From Sedimentisphaera sp050251615 (GTDB taxonomy: Bacteria > Planctomycetota > Phycisphaerae > Sedimentisphaerales > Sedimentisphaeraceae), in contig JBFWMM010000034.1 in NCBI GenBank assembly GCA_050251615.1, forward strand, positions 1 through 29,849: a stretch of DNA of 29,849 bases, in the 5' to 3' direction. How positions within the stretch are numbered: the stretch's first letter is position 1; each line of letters starts with the position of its first letter. The notes below the pieces were generated by a model. That model was given only the letters and a program-made list of their open reading frames with translations, did not search any database and was not told the origin of the DNA. Made by a program: the position numbers and the translations under genes. This document shows positions 22,425-29,848 of the stretch, piece after piece.

Positions 22425-22820
22425 TCAGAATCGTTTTGTCATTGTGATACTGTTGTCTGTTGCGTTGTACTTGACGGAGTCCATCACGTGTTTCATCAAA
22501 AACACGCCGCGGCCCTTCTCTCTCGCGATGTTTTTGCCGCTTGTCGGGTCGTCAACGGCGCTGAGGTCAAAGCCGTCTCCCTCATCGGTTACAGTGATGG
22601 TGAAGTGGTCCTCCGACCACTCATACTCAATTCGTACTTTCTTGGAGGGGTCTTTGTGGTTGCCATGAACGAGCGCGTTACGCACGCACTCAAACACGGC
22701 AAGCTCCAGCCACCATACCACATCCTCGCTGATGTCCTTTGCGGGAAGCCGAAAAATGTCTCTGCAAAGGTCGGTCATTGAAGCGGGGTACGATACGCTC
22801 AATGTTCCGGTTTTAAGCAT
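22425..22820 (-). CDS. Anti-sigma-factor-like serine kinase (RsbW/SpoIIAB-type HATPase)
   Basis: A 131-aa protein made only of a GHKL ATPase domain. The N box ECVRNALVHGN is at 44-54 (N48), the G1 box DEGDGFD at 79-85, and the G2 region GRGVFLMKH at 103-111. RsbW-type proteins bind a sigma factor or other partner and phosphorylate an antagonist STAS protein, from which an SpoIIE-type phosphatase removes the phosphate. The STAS partner is encoded 3 nt upstream, and an SpoIIE phosphatase sits in the hyd operon. No sigma factor gene is in the window, so its target is unknown. Confidence 0.9.
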   Translation of the reverse strand: MLKTGTLSVSYPASMTDLCRDIFRLPAKDISEDVVWWLELAVFECVRNALVHGNHKDPSKKVRIEYEWSEDHFTITVTDEGDGFDLSAVDDPTSGKNIAREKGRGVFLMKHVMDSVKYNATDNSITMTKRF

Positions 22821-22823
22821 CTG

Positions 22824-23192
22824 TTATTCAGTGATCGAAAGCAGAATCGCTCGGTGCGATTCGTTTACGTCTTTGCGAATATGGAACACATCACAAAGCT
22901 TTGTGATCTTGAATATTTCCATAATGCGCTTGTCTATTCCGCAGAGGCTGAGGAATCCTCCCTGCTCCTTGACCTTCCCGTTGACCTTGATCAAGGCTCC
23001 GAGAGCCGCGCTGGAGAGCTGTTCAACTTTCTTAAAGTCGATAATCATTTTTGTCGGGCTGCATTCCTCAACAAGTGGTAGCAACGTTTCTTCAAACGCC
23101 TTTATCTGCTCATCTTCGAGTATCTTCTTGATACACACTTCCACAATAACCACTTTGCCCGCATATCTTACGCTGACTACAGGTTCGTTCAT
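22824..23192 (-). CDS. STAS-domain anti-sigma factor antagonist (RsbV-like)
   Basis: A 122-aa single STAS domain. The motif VEQLSSAALGAL (56-67) contains the expected phosphorylation serine, most likely Ser61. In its unphosphorylated form such a protein binds the RsbW-type kinase and frees that kinase's target. A strong AGGAGAA ribosome-binding site lies 8 nt before the ATG. It sits 18 nt after the lipoprotein gene and 3 nt before the kinase gene, a classic antagonist-kinase order. Confidence 0.9.
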   Translation of the reverse strand: MNEPVVSVRYAGKVVIVEVCIKKILEDEQIKAFEETLLPLVEECSPTKMIIDFKKVEQLSSAALGALIKVNGKVKEQGGFLSLCGIDKRIMEIFKITKLCDVFHIRKDVNESHRAILLSITE

Positions 23193-23210
23193 AAAATGAT
23201 TCTCCTGATA

Positions 23211-24482
23211 TTATAAGCCCGGCCCGTCGGTATCGCTTTTTCTCATTGTGCCGAGGGCGGGTCGTTTGTTTTCTTCTTTTCTGCCATCTTTACCAAGCCC
23301 GCCGCCAAGGCTCGAGGGCGTTGGAGCAGGTCTGGAAAGCGTTCCGATCCCTATTTTGTCCGGTTGACTATACATACTTGTTCCGAGCGTTTCCGGTTCG
23401 CCCGAACCTGCATTTTTAATGTCCTGTCCGCCGATCGGCTTGTCCATAAGAAGCGAATAGACGAACGCGCTGAATTCTTTCTCCATCGAGCTGTAATTGC
23501 TGCCGAAATACTCCTCGAATAATTCCACGCCGACAAGCCTGTTCAGCGAGCCGGTAAGCGGCATATTGCGGTTGCGCAGGTTCACGATATAATTCTCGTT
23601 TATGTTCCACTTCCCGTAGTAGCCGTCGTGAAGTAACTGAGTGAGCTTGGGCGCATACTCCTTATCGCCGTACTCTCGCAGGAAGCGGATAAAAGCGAAC
23701 AGCTTGGAGTAGTACGCGTTTACCCTCGACGGGTCGGCGTCCTTGAACAGCTGCGCGGGATTTATGCCGAGCAGCTCCCTGAATGACATATCGTAGTTCT
23801 GGCGGGCGGCCGTTTTTAGCCCGTCAACCCGCATCTTGTTGTAGGAGGTGCTGAAGCTGTACATATTGCCTTCGTAGCGGAAGCCCTCTACGCTCATCGC
23901 CATCGCCTCATCCACCCACGCAGGCAGCTGATAGGCGAAGTGTCGCCGGCTGAACTGATGCCAGCATTCGTGTGCCAGGAGCGAGAGAGTGTTTTGCAGG
24001 CCAAGGTTGTATGCAACGCATGCGCCGTTGTGATAAAACGCGCCGTTGCGGATGTTCTTGAAGTAGGGCCAGTAGTCGAGCGTGAAGCCCTCGCTGAACA
24101 TCTCCCATTGCTGCCGCGTCTCAAAGATGTATATTGGATTGGGTCCGGCTTTCAGCGAACGTACGCCCGATGCGCCACGGAATTCTCTGTGCAGAGCTTC
24201 CAGAAATACCGGCAGCCTCCGGCTAATGATGAGGTCTGTGAGGGTGGAGTGGATGCGGTAATGTTCTGTTGTGATTATAAGCCCGTCCACGTAAAAATTA
24301 TCCCACCGCTCAACCTTTTCAACCGAAGGTTCCTTTGCCAGTATTTCGGCCAGCTCCCCGGTCGGTTTCACTTCTACCGGCCCGGCGACGTACTCATTGA
24401 CAGGCGCCGTGGCTTGCTGCTCATTGCAGCCGGCGAGAAACAGCGCAAAAAGCGCCGGAAGTATGATTGCCGGCCTCCTCAA
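23211..24482 (-). CDS. Putative zinc metallopeptidase lipoprotein
   Basis: A 423-aa predicted lipoprotein. The signal ends in the lipobox LAGC (Cys19), so it should be anchored to a membrane after lipidation. The catalytic-looking motif HECWH (H171, E172, H175) is followed 17 residues later by DEAMA (E192), the spacing of a gluzincin zinc site; the region recalls DUF1570-type proteins common in Planctomycetota. The C-terminal 60 residues are low-complexity and polar. It overlaps the upstream DJ-1 gene by 4 nt and precedes the STAS/kinase pair. Substrate unknown. Confidence 0.75.
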   Translation of the reverse strand: MRRPAIILPALFALFLAGCNEQQATAPVNEYVAGPVEVKPTGELAEILAKEPSVEKVERWDNFYVDGLIITTEHYRIHSTLTDLIISRRLPVFLEALHREFRGASGVRSLKAGPNPIYIFETRQQWEMFSEGFTLDYWPYFKNIRNGAFYHNGACVAYNLGLQNTLSLLAHECWHQFSRRHFAYQLPAWVDEAMAMSVEGFRYEGNMYSFSTSYNKMRVDGLKTAARQNYDMSFRELLGINPAQLFKDADPSRVNAYYSKLFAFIRFLREYGDKEYAPKLTQLLHDGYYGKWNINENYIVNLRNRNMPLTGSLNRLVGVELFEEYFGSNYSSMEKEFSAFVYSLLMDKPIGGQDIKNAGSGEPETLGTSMYSQPDKIGIGTLSRPAPTPSSLGGGLGKDGRKEENKRPALGTMRKSDTDGPGL

Positions 24483-25027
24483 GCCAGCAGTCCCTTAGCT
24501 ACGCCTTGCGCCCGCTCTTTCCCACAGAGCAGCTCGGCGAGCGTGAGCGCGAATTCCATGGCCGTGCCGGGGCCTCTGCTCGTGATGCAGTTGCCGTCCA
24601 CTACGACATTTTCGTATGTTGCTATGGCGCCTGCGAGGCTGTTCTCCATGCCGGGATAGCAGGTGCAGCGCTTGCCGTCAAGAAGGGCGTGATGCGCCAG
24701 TACCACCGCGGGCGAAGCGCAAATCGCGGCGTAGAAGCGGCCGCCTGCCGCCTGCGCTTTAAGCATATTTGTGAGCGTGGAGTTGCCGCGCAGATGTTCT
24801 GCGCCCGGCATGCCGCCCGGCAGAGCTATCATATCGTATTCGTTGCCACTGCAAGCCTCAATCGGCATATCCGCCACGAGCTTCACACCGTGGCTTGCCG
24901 TTACGGCTATTGCGCCAACGCTCGCCACGGTTACCTCGGCGCCCGCTCTGCGCAGAACGTCAATTATCGTTACCGCTTCGAGCTCCTCGCAGCCATTGGT
25001 TATCGGTACCAGAACTGTCTTACTCAT
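24479..25027 (-). CDS. DJ-1/PfpI family protein (YajL-like)
   Basis: A 182-aa single-domain DJ-1 protein of normal length. The nucleophile Cys103 lies in AAICASPAVVL, and the partner glutamate is E17 in NGCEELE, both as in human DJ-1 (Cys106, Glu18). Such proteins are redox-sensitive and are linked to protection against oxidative or dicarbonyl damage; the exact activity is debated. It is the first gene behind an extended -10 promoter and is coupled to the lipoprotein gene by a 4-nt overlap. Confidence 0.92.
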   Translation of the reverse strand: MSKTVLVPITNGCEELEAVTIIDVLRRAGAEVTVASVGAIAVTASHGVKLVADMPIEACSGNEYDMIALPGGMPGAEHLRGNSTLTNMLKAQAAGGRFYAAICASPAVVLAHHALLDGKRCTCYPGMENSLAGAIATYENVVVDGNCITSRGPGTAMEFALTLAELLCGKERAQGVAKGLLA

Positions 25028-25070
25028 TCTCTCTGAATCCTGTATATAAGCTGATTTCTCTTAAATCGGC

Positions 25071-25099
25071 ATTATACCATACCGCGGGCAAGTTGAAAA
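25071..25099 (-). promoter_or_regulatory. Extended -10 promoter of the DJ-1/lipoprotein/STAS/kinase operon
   Basis: On the minus strand TGGTATAAT gives a perfect extended -10 (TATAAT at 25071-25076), with a 17-nt spacer to TTTTCA (25094-25099) as -35. The leader to the ATG at 25027 would be about 35-40 nt. Confidence 0.65.
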
Positions 25100-25162
25100 G
25101 CCATAAAATTGATTCTTGGCGATATACTCTGGAGTGGGCAATCAGAGCATCGCGCGAACGAT

Positions 25163-25227
25163 GCCATTGCATATGCAATGCGAAAATGGTTCGGGCTGAA
25201 TTTCGGGGCGTTTGCGCGTCCCTGCTG
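25163..25227. repeat. Composite interspersed repeat, short copy D
   Basis: The 330-bp gap between the DJ-1 gene and topA carries GCCATTGC...GCAATGCGAA, here as a perfect 16-nt palindrome CATTGCATATGCAATG (25165-25180). AATTTCGGGGCGTTTGCGCG and CCCTGCTG follow. This matches the central modules of copies B and C at 17.4-17.8 kb but lacks the GAGACGC palindrome. Confidence 0.7.
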
Positions 25228-25231
25228 TTTT

Positions 25232-25250
25232 TATAATGATAGTCATTCTA
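25232..25250. promoter_or_regulatory. Fur-box-like sequence upstream of topA
   Basis: TATAATGATAGTCATTCTA matches 15 of 19 positions of the E. coli Fur consensus and contains the palindrome AATGA-TAG-TCATT. It ends 23 nt before the topA -35 box. Function is unproven; the regulon of this organism is unknown. Confidence 0.3.
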
Positions 25251-25273
25251 CGCCTCACAAAAAAAGTTTTTCC

Positions 25274-25302
25274 TTGACAATCCGCCCGATTTCCTTTTAA
25301 CT
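25274..25302 (+). promoter_or_regulatory. Candidate topA promoter
   Basis: A perfect -35 box TTGACA (25274-25279) is followed by an exact 17-nt spacer and a weak -10 box TTAACT (25297-25302). It lies 55 nt before the topA ATG. Confidence 0.5.
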
Positions 25303-25357
25303 CTCTGCCCTTGCATAACAAGAGAAGCGAACAAGCAGAAGGAAAAATTCCGCAATT

Positions 25358-27793
25358 ATGAAGAATTTGGTAATAGTCGAATCGCCGGCAAAGGCGAAGA
25401 CAATAAATAAGTATCTCGGCCGCTCCTACATCGTCAAGGCGAGTATGGGGCACGTCCGCGACCTCCCCGGCAAGGGAATCAATGTGGACGTGGATAACGA
25501 TTTCGCGCCGACATACGAGATAACCAGCGGCCGTAAACGCCTGGTAACCGAGCTTCGCGCTCTGGCGAAGAAGTGTGATAATGTCTATCTCGCTACCGAT
25601 CTTGACCGAGAAGGAGAGGCGATTGCATGGCATCTCAAGGAGGTGCTTGGGCTCGAAGACGAGCATACCTGGCGCGTTGTTTTCAACGCCATCACAAAAG
25701 ACAGCATCAAGCAGGCCTTTGAGGCTCCTACGCGACTTAATATAGATAAGGTAAACGCGCAGCAGGCCCGCCGCATTCTCGATAGGCTTGTTGGCTATCA
25801 AATCAGCCCGATACTCTGGAAGAAAGTGGCCGGTGGTTTGAGCGCAGGGCGTGTGCAGTCGGTAGCGGTGAAACTGGTGGTTGACCGTGAGAAGGAAATC
25901 CGCGCGTTTGTGCCCGAGGAGTACTGGCACATCCCCGCCATCCTGACTACAGACCTCTCCGCCGACTATTCCGAGCAGTGGCGCAGGTTCAATGCCGCCA
26001 AAGACAAGCCTTCCAGGGATGCAATACAGAGCTGGCTCGAAGACCACAACGCTTTTAAGGCAGAGCTTCACAAAGTTAACGGAGAAAAGTTCAGTGCGGG
26101 CAATGAGCAGGAGGCTATGGCCGTTTACGATGCCATAAACGGCGGAAAGTTTACAGTTTCGTCGATCGAGAAGAAGGAATCCAAATCCCGCGCGCTACCG
26201 CCTTTTATCACAAGTACGCTTCAGCAGGCTGCATCCAACAAGATGGGCTTCGGCACCAAGCGCACAATGCGCGTTGCTCAGAGCCTTTATGAAGGCGTTG
26301 ATCTCGGCGGCCTCGGTACGATAGGCCTTATCACCTACATGCGTACCGACAGCACTTACGTTGCCGGCGAGGCGCTGGGCGCGGCACGCAACTATATAGA
26401 AGAGCATCTCGGTAGCGCATATCTGCCTGATAAGCCGAATTTCTATTCCTCCGGCAAGAATGCGCAGGAAGCGCACGAGGCCATCCGCCCGACAGACCCC
26501 TTCCTCACGCCTGAGAGCTTGAAGGACAAGCTTTCCAATGAGCAGTACCGCCTCTATGAACTTATCTGGCGCAGGTTTGTTGCTTCGCAGATGACGCCCG
26601 CCCGCTGGTACATTACTGCTGTTACCGTCTGCGCGAAGAGCGATAAGAGCGAGTGTGAGTTCAAGGCGAGCGGTAGAATCCTCGCCTTCGACGGATTCAC
26701 TAAGATCTGGGCAAACAGCTCCACAGATCAGCGGTTGCCCGAGATGAGCGAGGGCCGGCAGCTCGACTGCGTTGATCTTGCGCCCGAACAGCACTTCACA
26801 AAGCCGCCGTCAAGGTACAACGAGGCTTCGCTTGTGAAGATGCTCGAACGCGAAGGCATCGGCCGCCCGAGTACGTACGCATCAATTATCTCCACGATTC
26901 TTGACAGGAAGTATGTTGAGCAACGCGAGAAGAAGCTCTACGCGACAGACCTCGGGATTGTGGTAACGGAGAAGCTTGAAGAATTTTTCCCCGAAATTAT
27001 GAACGTCGCCTTTACCCGCCAGATGGAGCTGAACCTCGACAGCATCGAGGAAAAACATAACGACTGGGTAGGTGTGTTGCATGAATTTTACGGGCCGTTC
27101 AAGGCGCGCATCGATGACGCCGCCGAGGAAATGGTGCACGCGAAGGCCGAGACAACTCCCAGTGAGCATGTTTGTCCGAAATGCGGAGCCATGCTGGAAT
27201 ATCGCTTCGGCAAGGGTGGCAGGTTTCTGAGCTGCTCGAAGTATCCCGAGTGCAAATACGCCTCGCCCTGCGATACAGAAGGTAATCCGGTCGTGGATGA
27301 GGTAACAGAGCACGTATGCCCCAACTGCGGCAAGTTTATGGTTGTCAAAAATGGCCGTTTCGGCAAGTTCCTCGGCTGCCAGGACTACCCAACCTGCAAA
27401 ACGGTTATGAAAATCGACAAGGAAGGTAATGTACTCCCGCCCGCCGCTCCGCCCGAGCCGACGGGAATCAAGTGCCAGAAGTGCAAAGACGGCGAGCTTG
27501 TTATCAGACAGAGCAAGCGCGGGCCGTTCCTCGGTTGCGGAAGGTTTCCGAAGTGCCGTAATATCATCAGCATAAAGATGATGGACGAGCTCAAAGAGCT
27601 TCAGGAGAAGGGCGAGTGGCCGCCGGATACAATAGAGAAGGCCGATGAAATGCTCGGCAGAAAGACCTCCGCGACCAAGTCCACCAAAAAGGCAACGAAG
27701 AAGACCACAAAGAAAGTTGCCGCAAAGACAACAAAGAAGGCCGTGAAGAAGACGACTAAAAAGGCAACGAAAAAGGCAACGAAGAAAACCTGA
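25358..27793 (+). CDS. topA: DNA topoisomerase I with three zinc fingers and a lysine-rich tail
   Basis: Type IA topoisomerase (811 aa) that relaxes negative supercoils by cutting one strand. The TOPRIM domain opens with VIVESPAKA (E8) and has DLDREGE (D81, D83, E85). The catalytic tyrosine is Tyr327 in GLITYMRTDST. Three four-cysteine zinc ribbons follow at about 606-636, 653-682 and 705-735. The last 43 or so residues are almost entirely Lys, Thr and Ala repeats, like the tail of histone H1 or HU-like proteins, and should add non-specific DNA binding. AAGGA lies rather far (about 12 nt) from the ATG. It is followed by the AEC permease after 3 nt. Confidence 0.97.
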   Translation: MKNLVIVESPAKAKTINKYLGRSYIVKASMGHVRDLPGKGINVDVDNDFAPTYEITSGRKRLVTELRALAKKCDNVYLATDLDREGEAIAWHLKEVLGLEDEHTWRVVFNAITKDSIKQAFEAPTRLNIDKVNAQQARRILDRLVGYQISPILWKKVAGGLSAGRVQSVAVKLVVDREKEIRAFVPEEYWHIPAILTTDLSADYSEQWRRFNAAKDKPSRDAIQSWLEDHNAFKAELHKVNGEKFSAGNEQEAMAVYDAINGGKFTVSSIEKKESKSRALPPFITSTLQQAASNKMGFGTKRTMRVAQSLYEGVDLGGLGTIGLITYMRTDSTYVAGEALGAARNYIEEHLGSAYLPDKPNFYSSGKNAQEAHEAIRPTDPFLTPESLKDKLSNEQYRLYELIWRRFVASQMTPARWYITAVTVCAKSDKSECEFKASGRILAFDGFTKIWANSSTDQRLPEMSEGRQLDCVDLAPEQHFTKPPSRYNEASLVKMLEREGIGRPSTYASIISTILDRKYVEQREKKLYATDLGIVVTEKLEEFFPEIMNVAFTRQMELNLDSIEEKHNDWVGVLHEFYGPFKARIDDAAEEMVHAKAETTPSEHVCPKCGAMLEYRFGKGGRFLSCSKYPECKYASPCDTEGNPVVDEVTEHVCPNCGKFMVVKNGRFGKFLGCQDYPTCKTVMKIDKEGNVLPPAAPPEPTGIKCQKCKDGELVIRQSKRGPFLGCGRFPKCRNIISIKMMDELKELQEKGEWPPDTIEKADEMLGRKTSATKSTKKATKKTTKKVAAKTTKKAVKKTTKKATKKATKKT

Positions 27794-27796
27794 CCA

Positions 27797-28756
27797 ATGA
27801 ATATTCAGGCTATTGAACTTATCATCAGCACAATCGCACCTGTGTTTGTGTTGATTTGTCTCGGGGCGGTTCTCAAAGGCACCGGCTTCATAACGGACGA
27901 GCTCAGCAAAGGACTCAACCGCCTGGTTTACTGGGTGGGGCTGCCGGTATTTCTGTTTTATCGTGTCGCCGCGAACGAAAAGAGCTTCGGCGATGTCTTG
28001 CCGCTGTACTATGTACTGCTGATTGGAATCGCCGCCGCTGTTGTTGTGGCGTATCTTGTGGCCTTGCTGCTCAAACTCGATAAGCCCTCTATCGCAGCCT
28101 TCATACACTGTGCATTCCGCGGGAATTTCGTGTTCGTGGGGCTACCGCTCATCATCTTCTGCTTCGCATCGGATGGTGCGGCGAAAGCGTCCAGAATCGA
28201 GGATATGACAATCCTCATCCTTTCGCTTATGATCCCGACATTCAACGTGCTTGCGGTGTTTGTGCTTGTGCTGTTTGCAGGCAAGATAGACATCTCATTC
28301 CCCGTTCGTGTAGTGATTAAGATGTTGCACAATCCGCTCATCATCGCCGTACTTCTCGGTATCGGATATTCCAAGCTGTTTTCGGGCATTCCCGTGTCGA
28401 TTGAGCGAAGTTGCCTCATTACGGGCCAGATGACCCTTCCGCTGGCGCTGCTGAGCATCGGAGCGAATATAATGTCGTCAAAATCCATATCGCACTTCAA
28501 CCTCGCCTTTCTCGCTTCGCTGATAAAGGTGGCGCTGTGTCCTGTGGTGGGTTTTTTTGTCATGAAATACCTCATCCACCTGCCCGAAGAACAGCAGATG
28601 ATAGCTATGCTCCTGCTCGCCTGCCCCACGGCAGTCAGCTCGTACGTTTTGACCGAGCAGCTTGGCGGTAACAAGCACCTCACCGCCGCGGGGATCGTTG
28701 TCTCGACGGTTCTTTGCGTGTTTAGCATAAGCGGGGCGATGTACGTGATGCGCTGA
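27797..28756 (+). CDS. AEC (auxin efflux carrier) family permease
   Basis: A 319-aa membrane protein with about ten hydrophobic helices in two similar halves, as in the AEC/BART superfamily. The opening APVFVLICLGAVLKGTGF and the later TGQMTLPLALLSIGANI are typical. Bacterial members export or import small carboxylates such as malate or malonate; the substrate here is unknown. It follows topA by 3 nt and precedes the pseudouridine synthase by 1 nt, so all three are likely co-transcribed without an obvious functional link. Confidence 0.88.
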   Translation: MNIQAIELIISTIAPVFVLICLGAVLKGTGFITDELSKGLNRLVYWVGLPVFLFYRVAANEKSFGDVLPLYYVLLIGIAAAVVVAYLVALLLKLDKPSIAAFIHCAFRGNFVFVGLPLIIFCFASDGAAKASRIEDMTILILSLMIPTFNVLAVFVLVLFAGKIDISFPVRVVIKMLHNPLIIAVLLGIGYSKLFSGIPVSIERSCLITGQMTLPLALLSIGANIMSSKSISHFNLAFLASLIKVALCPVVGFFVMKYLIHLPEEQQMIAMLLLACPTAVSSYVLTEQLGGNKHLTAAGIVVSTVLCVFSISGAMYVMR

Positions 28757-28757
28757 T

Positions 28758-29666
28758 ATGGACGCTCAAGACCGAATAATCCCCTTCACCCCGGGCGAAT
28801 CCATTGACATTACCGTTGGCGGCGATAAGAACGGCGAGCGGCTCGACAGCTACCTCTGCAAGCGCTTCGGCCAGCTGAGCCGCGTGAAGATGCAGCGCGT
28901 GATACGCCAGCAGGATATCTTCGTAAACGGAGTCAAATCAAAGCCCTCGCGCAAACTCCACCCGAGCGATGTTATCTCGCTTACGCTTCCCGCGAAGGAA
29001 GTGCTGCGGGAGCCGATGGAGCTGGATATAATATACGAGGATGAGTTTGTTATCGCGCTGAACAAGCCTGCGGGGGTGATTATGCATCCGGCCCGCGGCA
29101 ACCCCGCCGGAACGCTTCTCAACGGCCTGCGCCATTATTCAGGCGATTCGTTCACGCCCGATATTGTCCACCGGCTCGACCGCGACACAACGGGGCTTGT
29201 GATTTTCAGCAAGAGCGGCGAGGTGAACGCTTTTCTTTCCGCCCAGTTCGAGGCGCGAAATACCGTCAAGACGTACAAGGCGATTGTCCGCGGCGAGCCC
29301 GCTGATGAAGGCGAGATAAACCTGCCCCTCGGCGACCACCCCGATATGAACTTGCAGAAGCAGGCCGTTCGCGAAGACGGCAGGTGCGCCCGCACGAGCT
29401 GGCGACTGGAGCAGAGATTCGGCGCCTTTGCCCTGCTTGATGTGCGCATATATACCGGCAGAATGCATCAGATTCGAGTCCACCTCTCGCATATCGGCTT
29501 TCCGATCGTGAACGATTCTCTGTACGGCGGGGAAATGGCCGTTTCCGGCGGCAGATGCTTCCTCCACAGCAGCTCGCTGCAAATTGAGCTGCCGAACGGC
29601 AAACCGCTCACCCTCACCGCACCCCTCGCCGCAGATATGGCCGATTTCCTCAACGCCAACCGATGA
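28758..29666 (+). CDS. RluD-type 23S rRNA pseudouridine synthase
   Basis: A 302-aa RluA/RluD-family enzyme that converts uridine to pseudouridine in RNA. An S4 RNA-binding domain (about 25-85, with GERLDSYLCKRF) is followed by the catalytic domain. The catalytic aspartate is D141 in HRLDRDTTGL; LNKPAGVIMHP (101-111) is the other family signature. Length and domain order fit RluD, which modifies helix 69 of 23S rRNA, better than RluA, which lacks S4; RluC remains possible. The ATG follows the previous stop by one base. Confidence 0.9.
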   Translation: MDAQDRIIPFTPGESIDITVGGDKNGERLDSYLCKRFGQLSRVKMQRVIRQQDIFVNGVKSKPSRKLHPSDVISLTLPAKEVLREPMELDIIYEDEFVIALNKPAGVIMHPARGNPAGTLLNGLRHYSGDSFTPDIVHRLDRDTTGLVIFSKSGEVNAFLSAQFEARNTVKTYKAIVRGEPADEGEINLPLGDHPDMNLQKQAVREDGRCARTSWRLEQRFGAFALLDVRIYTGRMHQIRVHLSHIGFPIVNDSLYGGEMAVSGGRCFLHSSSLQIELPNGKPLTLTAPLAADMADFLNANR

Positions 29667-29673
29667 TGGGGAA

Positions 29674-29700
29674 GTAGGGGCGCGGGTTAATCGCGCCCTA
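29674..29700. repeat. GC-rich palindrome between convergent genes
   Basis: TAGGGGCGCG and CGCGCCCTA arms flank a GGTTAAT loop, with one unpaired C. It lies between the pseudouridine synthase (plus) and the minus-strand gene at the edge, a usual place for a bidirectional transcription barrier, although T runs are absent. It resembles the element at 17334-17355. Confidence 0.6.
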
Positions 29701-29704
29701 GTCG

Positions 29705-29848
29705 CTATTCTTTGATTATCTCGCAGGTGAAGAGTTGTACGCGGGTTTCGGGGTCTTTCCATGCGTCGGGGGGCAGGCCGGCCTTATGCGTGCAGCAGTA
29801 GGACAGGAATTCCTCCGTGCTCCAGCCGGTTTCCGTGAGTACCTGCGG
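29705..29848 (-). CDS. C-terminal fragment of an unidentified protein (cut by window edge)
   Basis: Minus-strand frame open from the window edge to a TAG at 29705-29707, giving the last 47 residues of a protein. It ends TRVQLFTCEIIKE and contains two adjacent cysteines (SYCCTHK) and a WSTEEF segment. Codon usage looks like that of neighbouring genes, and it ends just beyond a palindrome marking the gene boundary, which supports it being real. I do not recognise a family from so short a piece. Confidence 0.45.
   Translation of the reverse strand, partial: PQVLTETGWSTEEFLSYCCTHKAGLPPDAWKDPETRVQLFTCEIIKE

Noticed and set aside
26882..28108. Minus-strand open frame of 408 codons opposite topA and the AEC permease
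   Set aside because: It is antisense to the zinc ribbons and Lys-rich tail of topA; its leucine- and cysteine-rich repeats are just the complement of the lysine codons.
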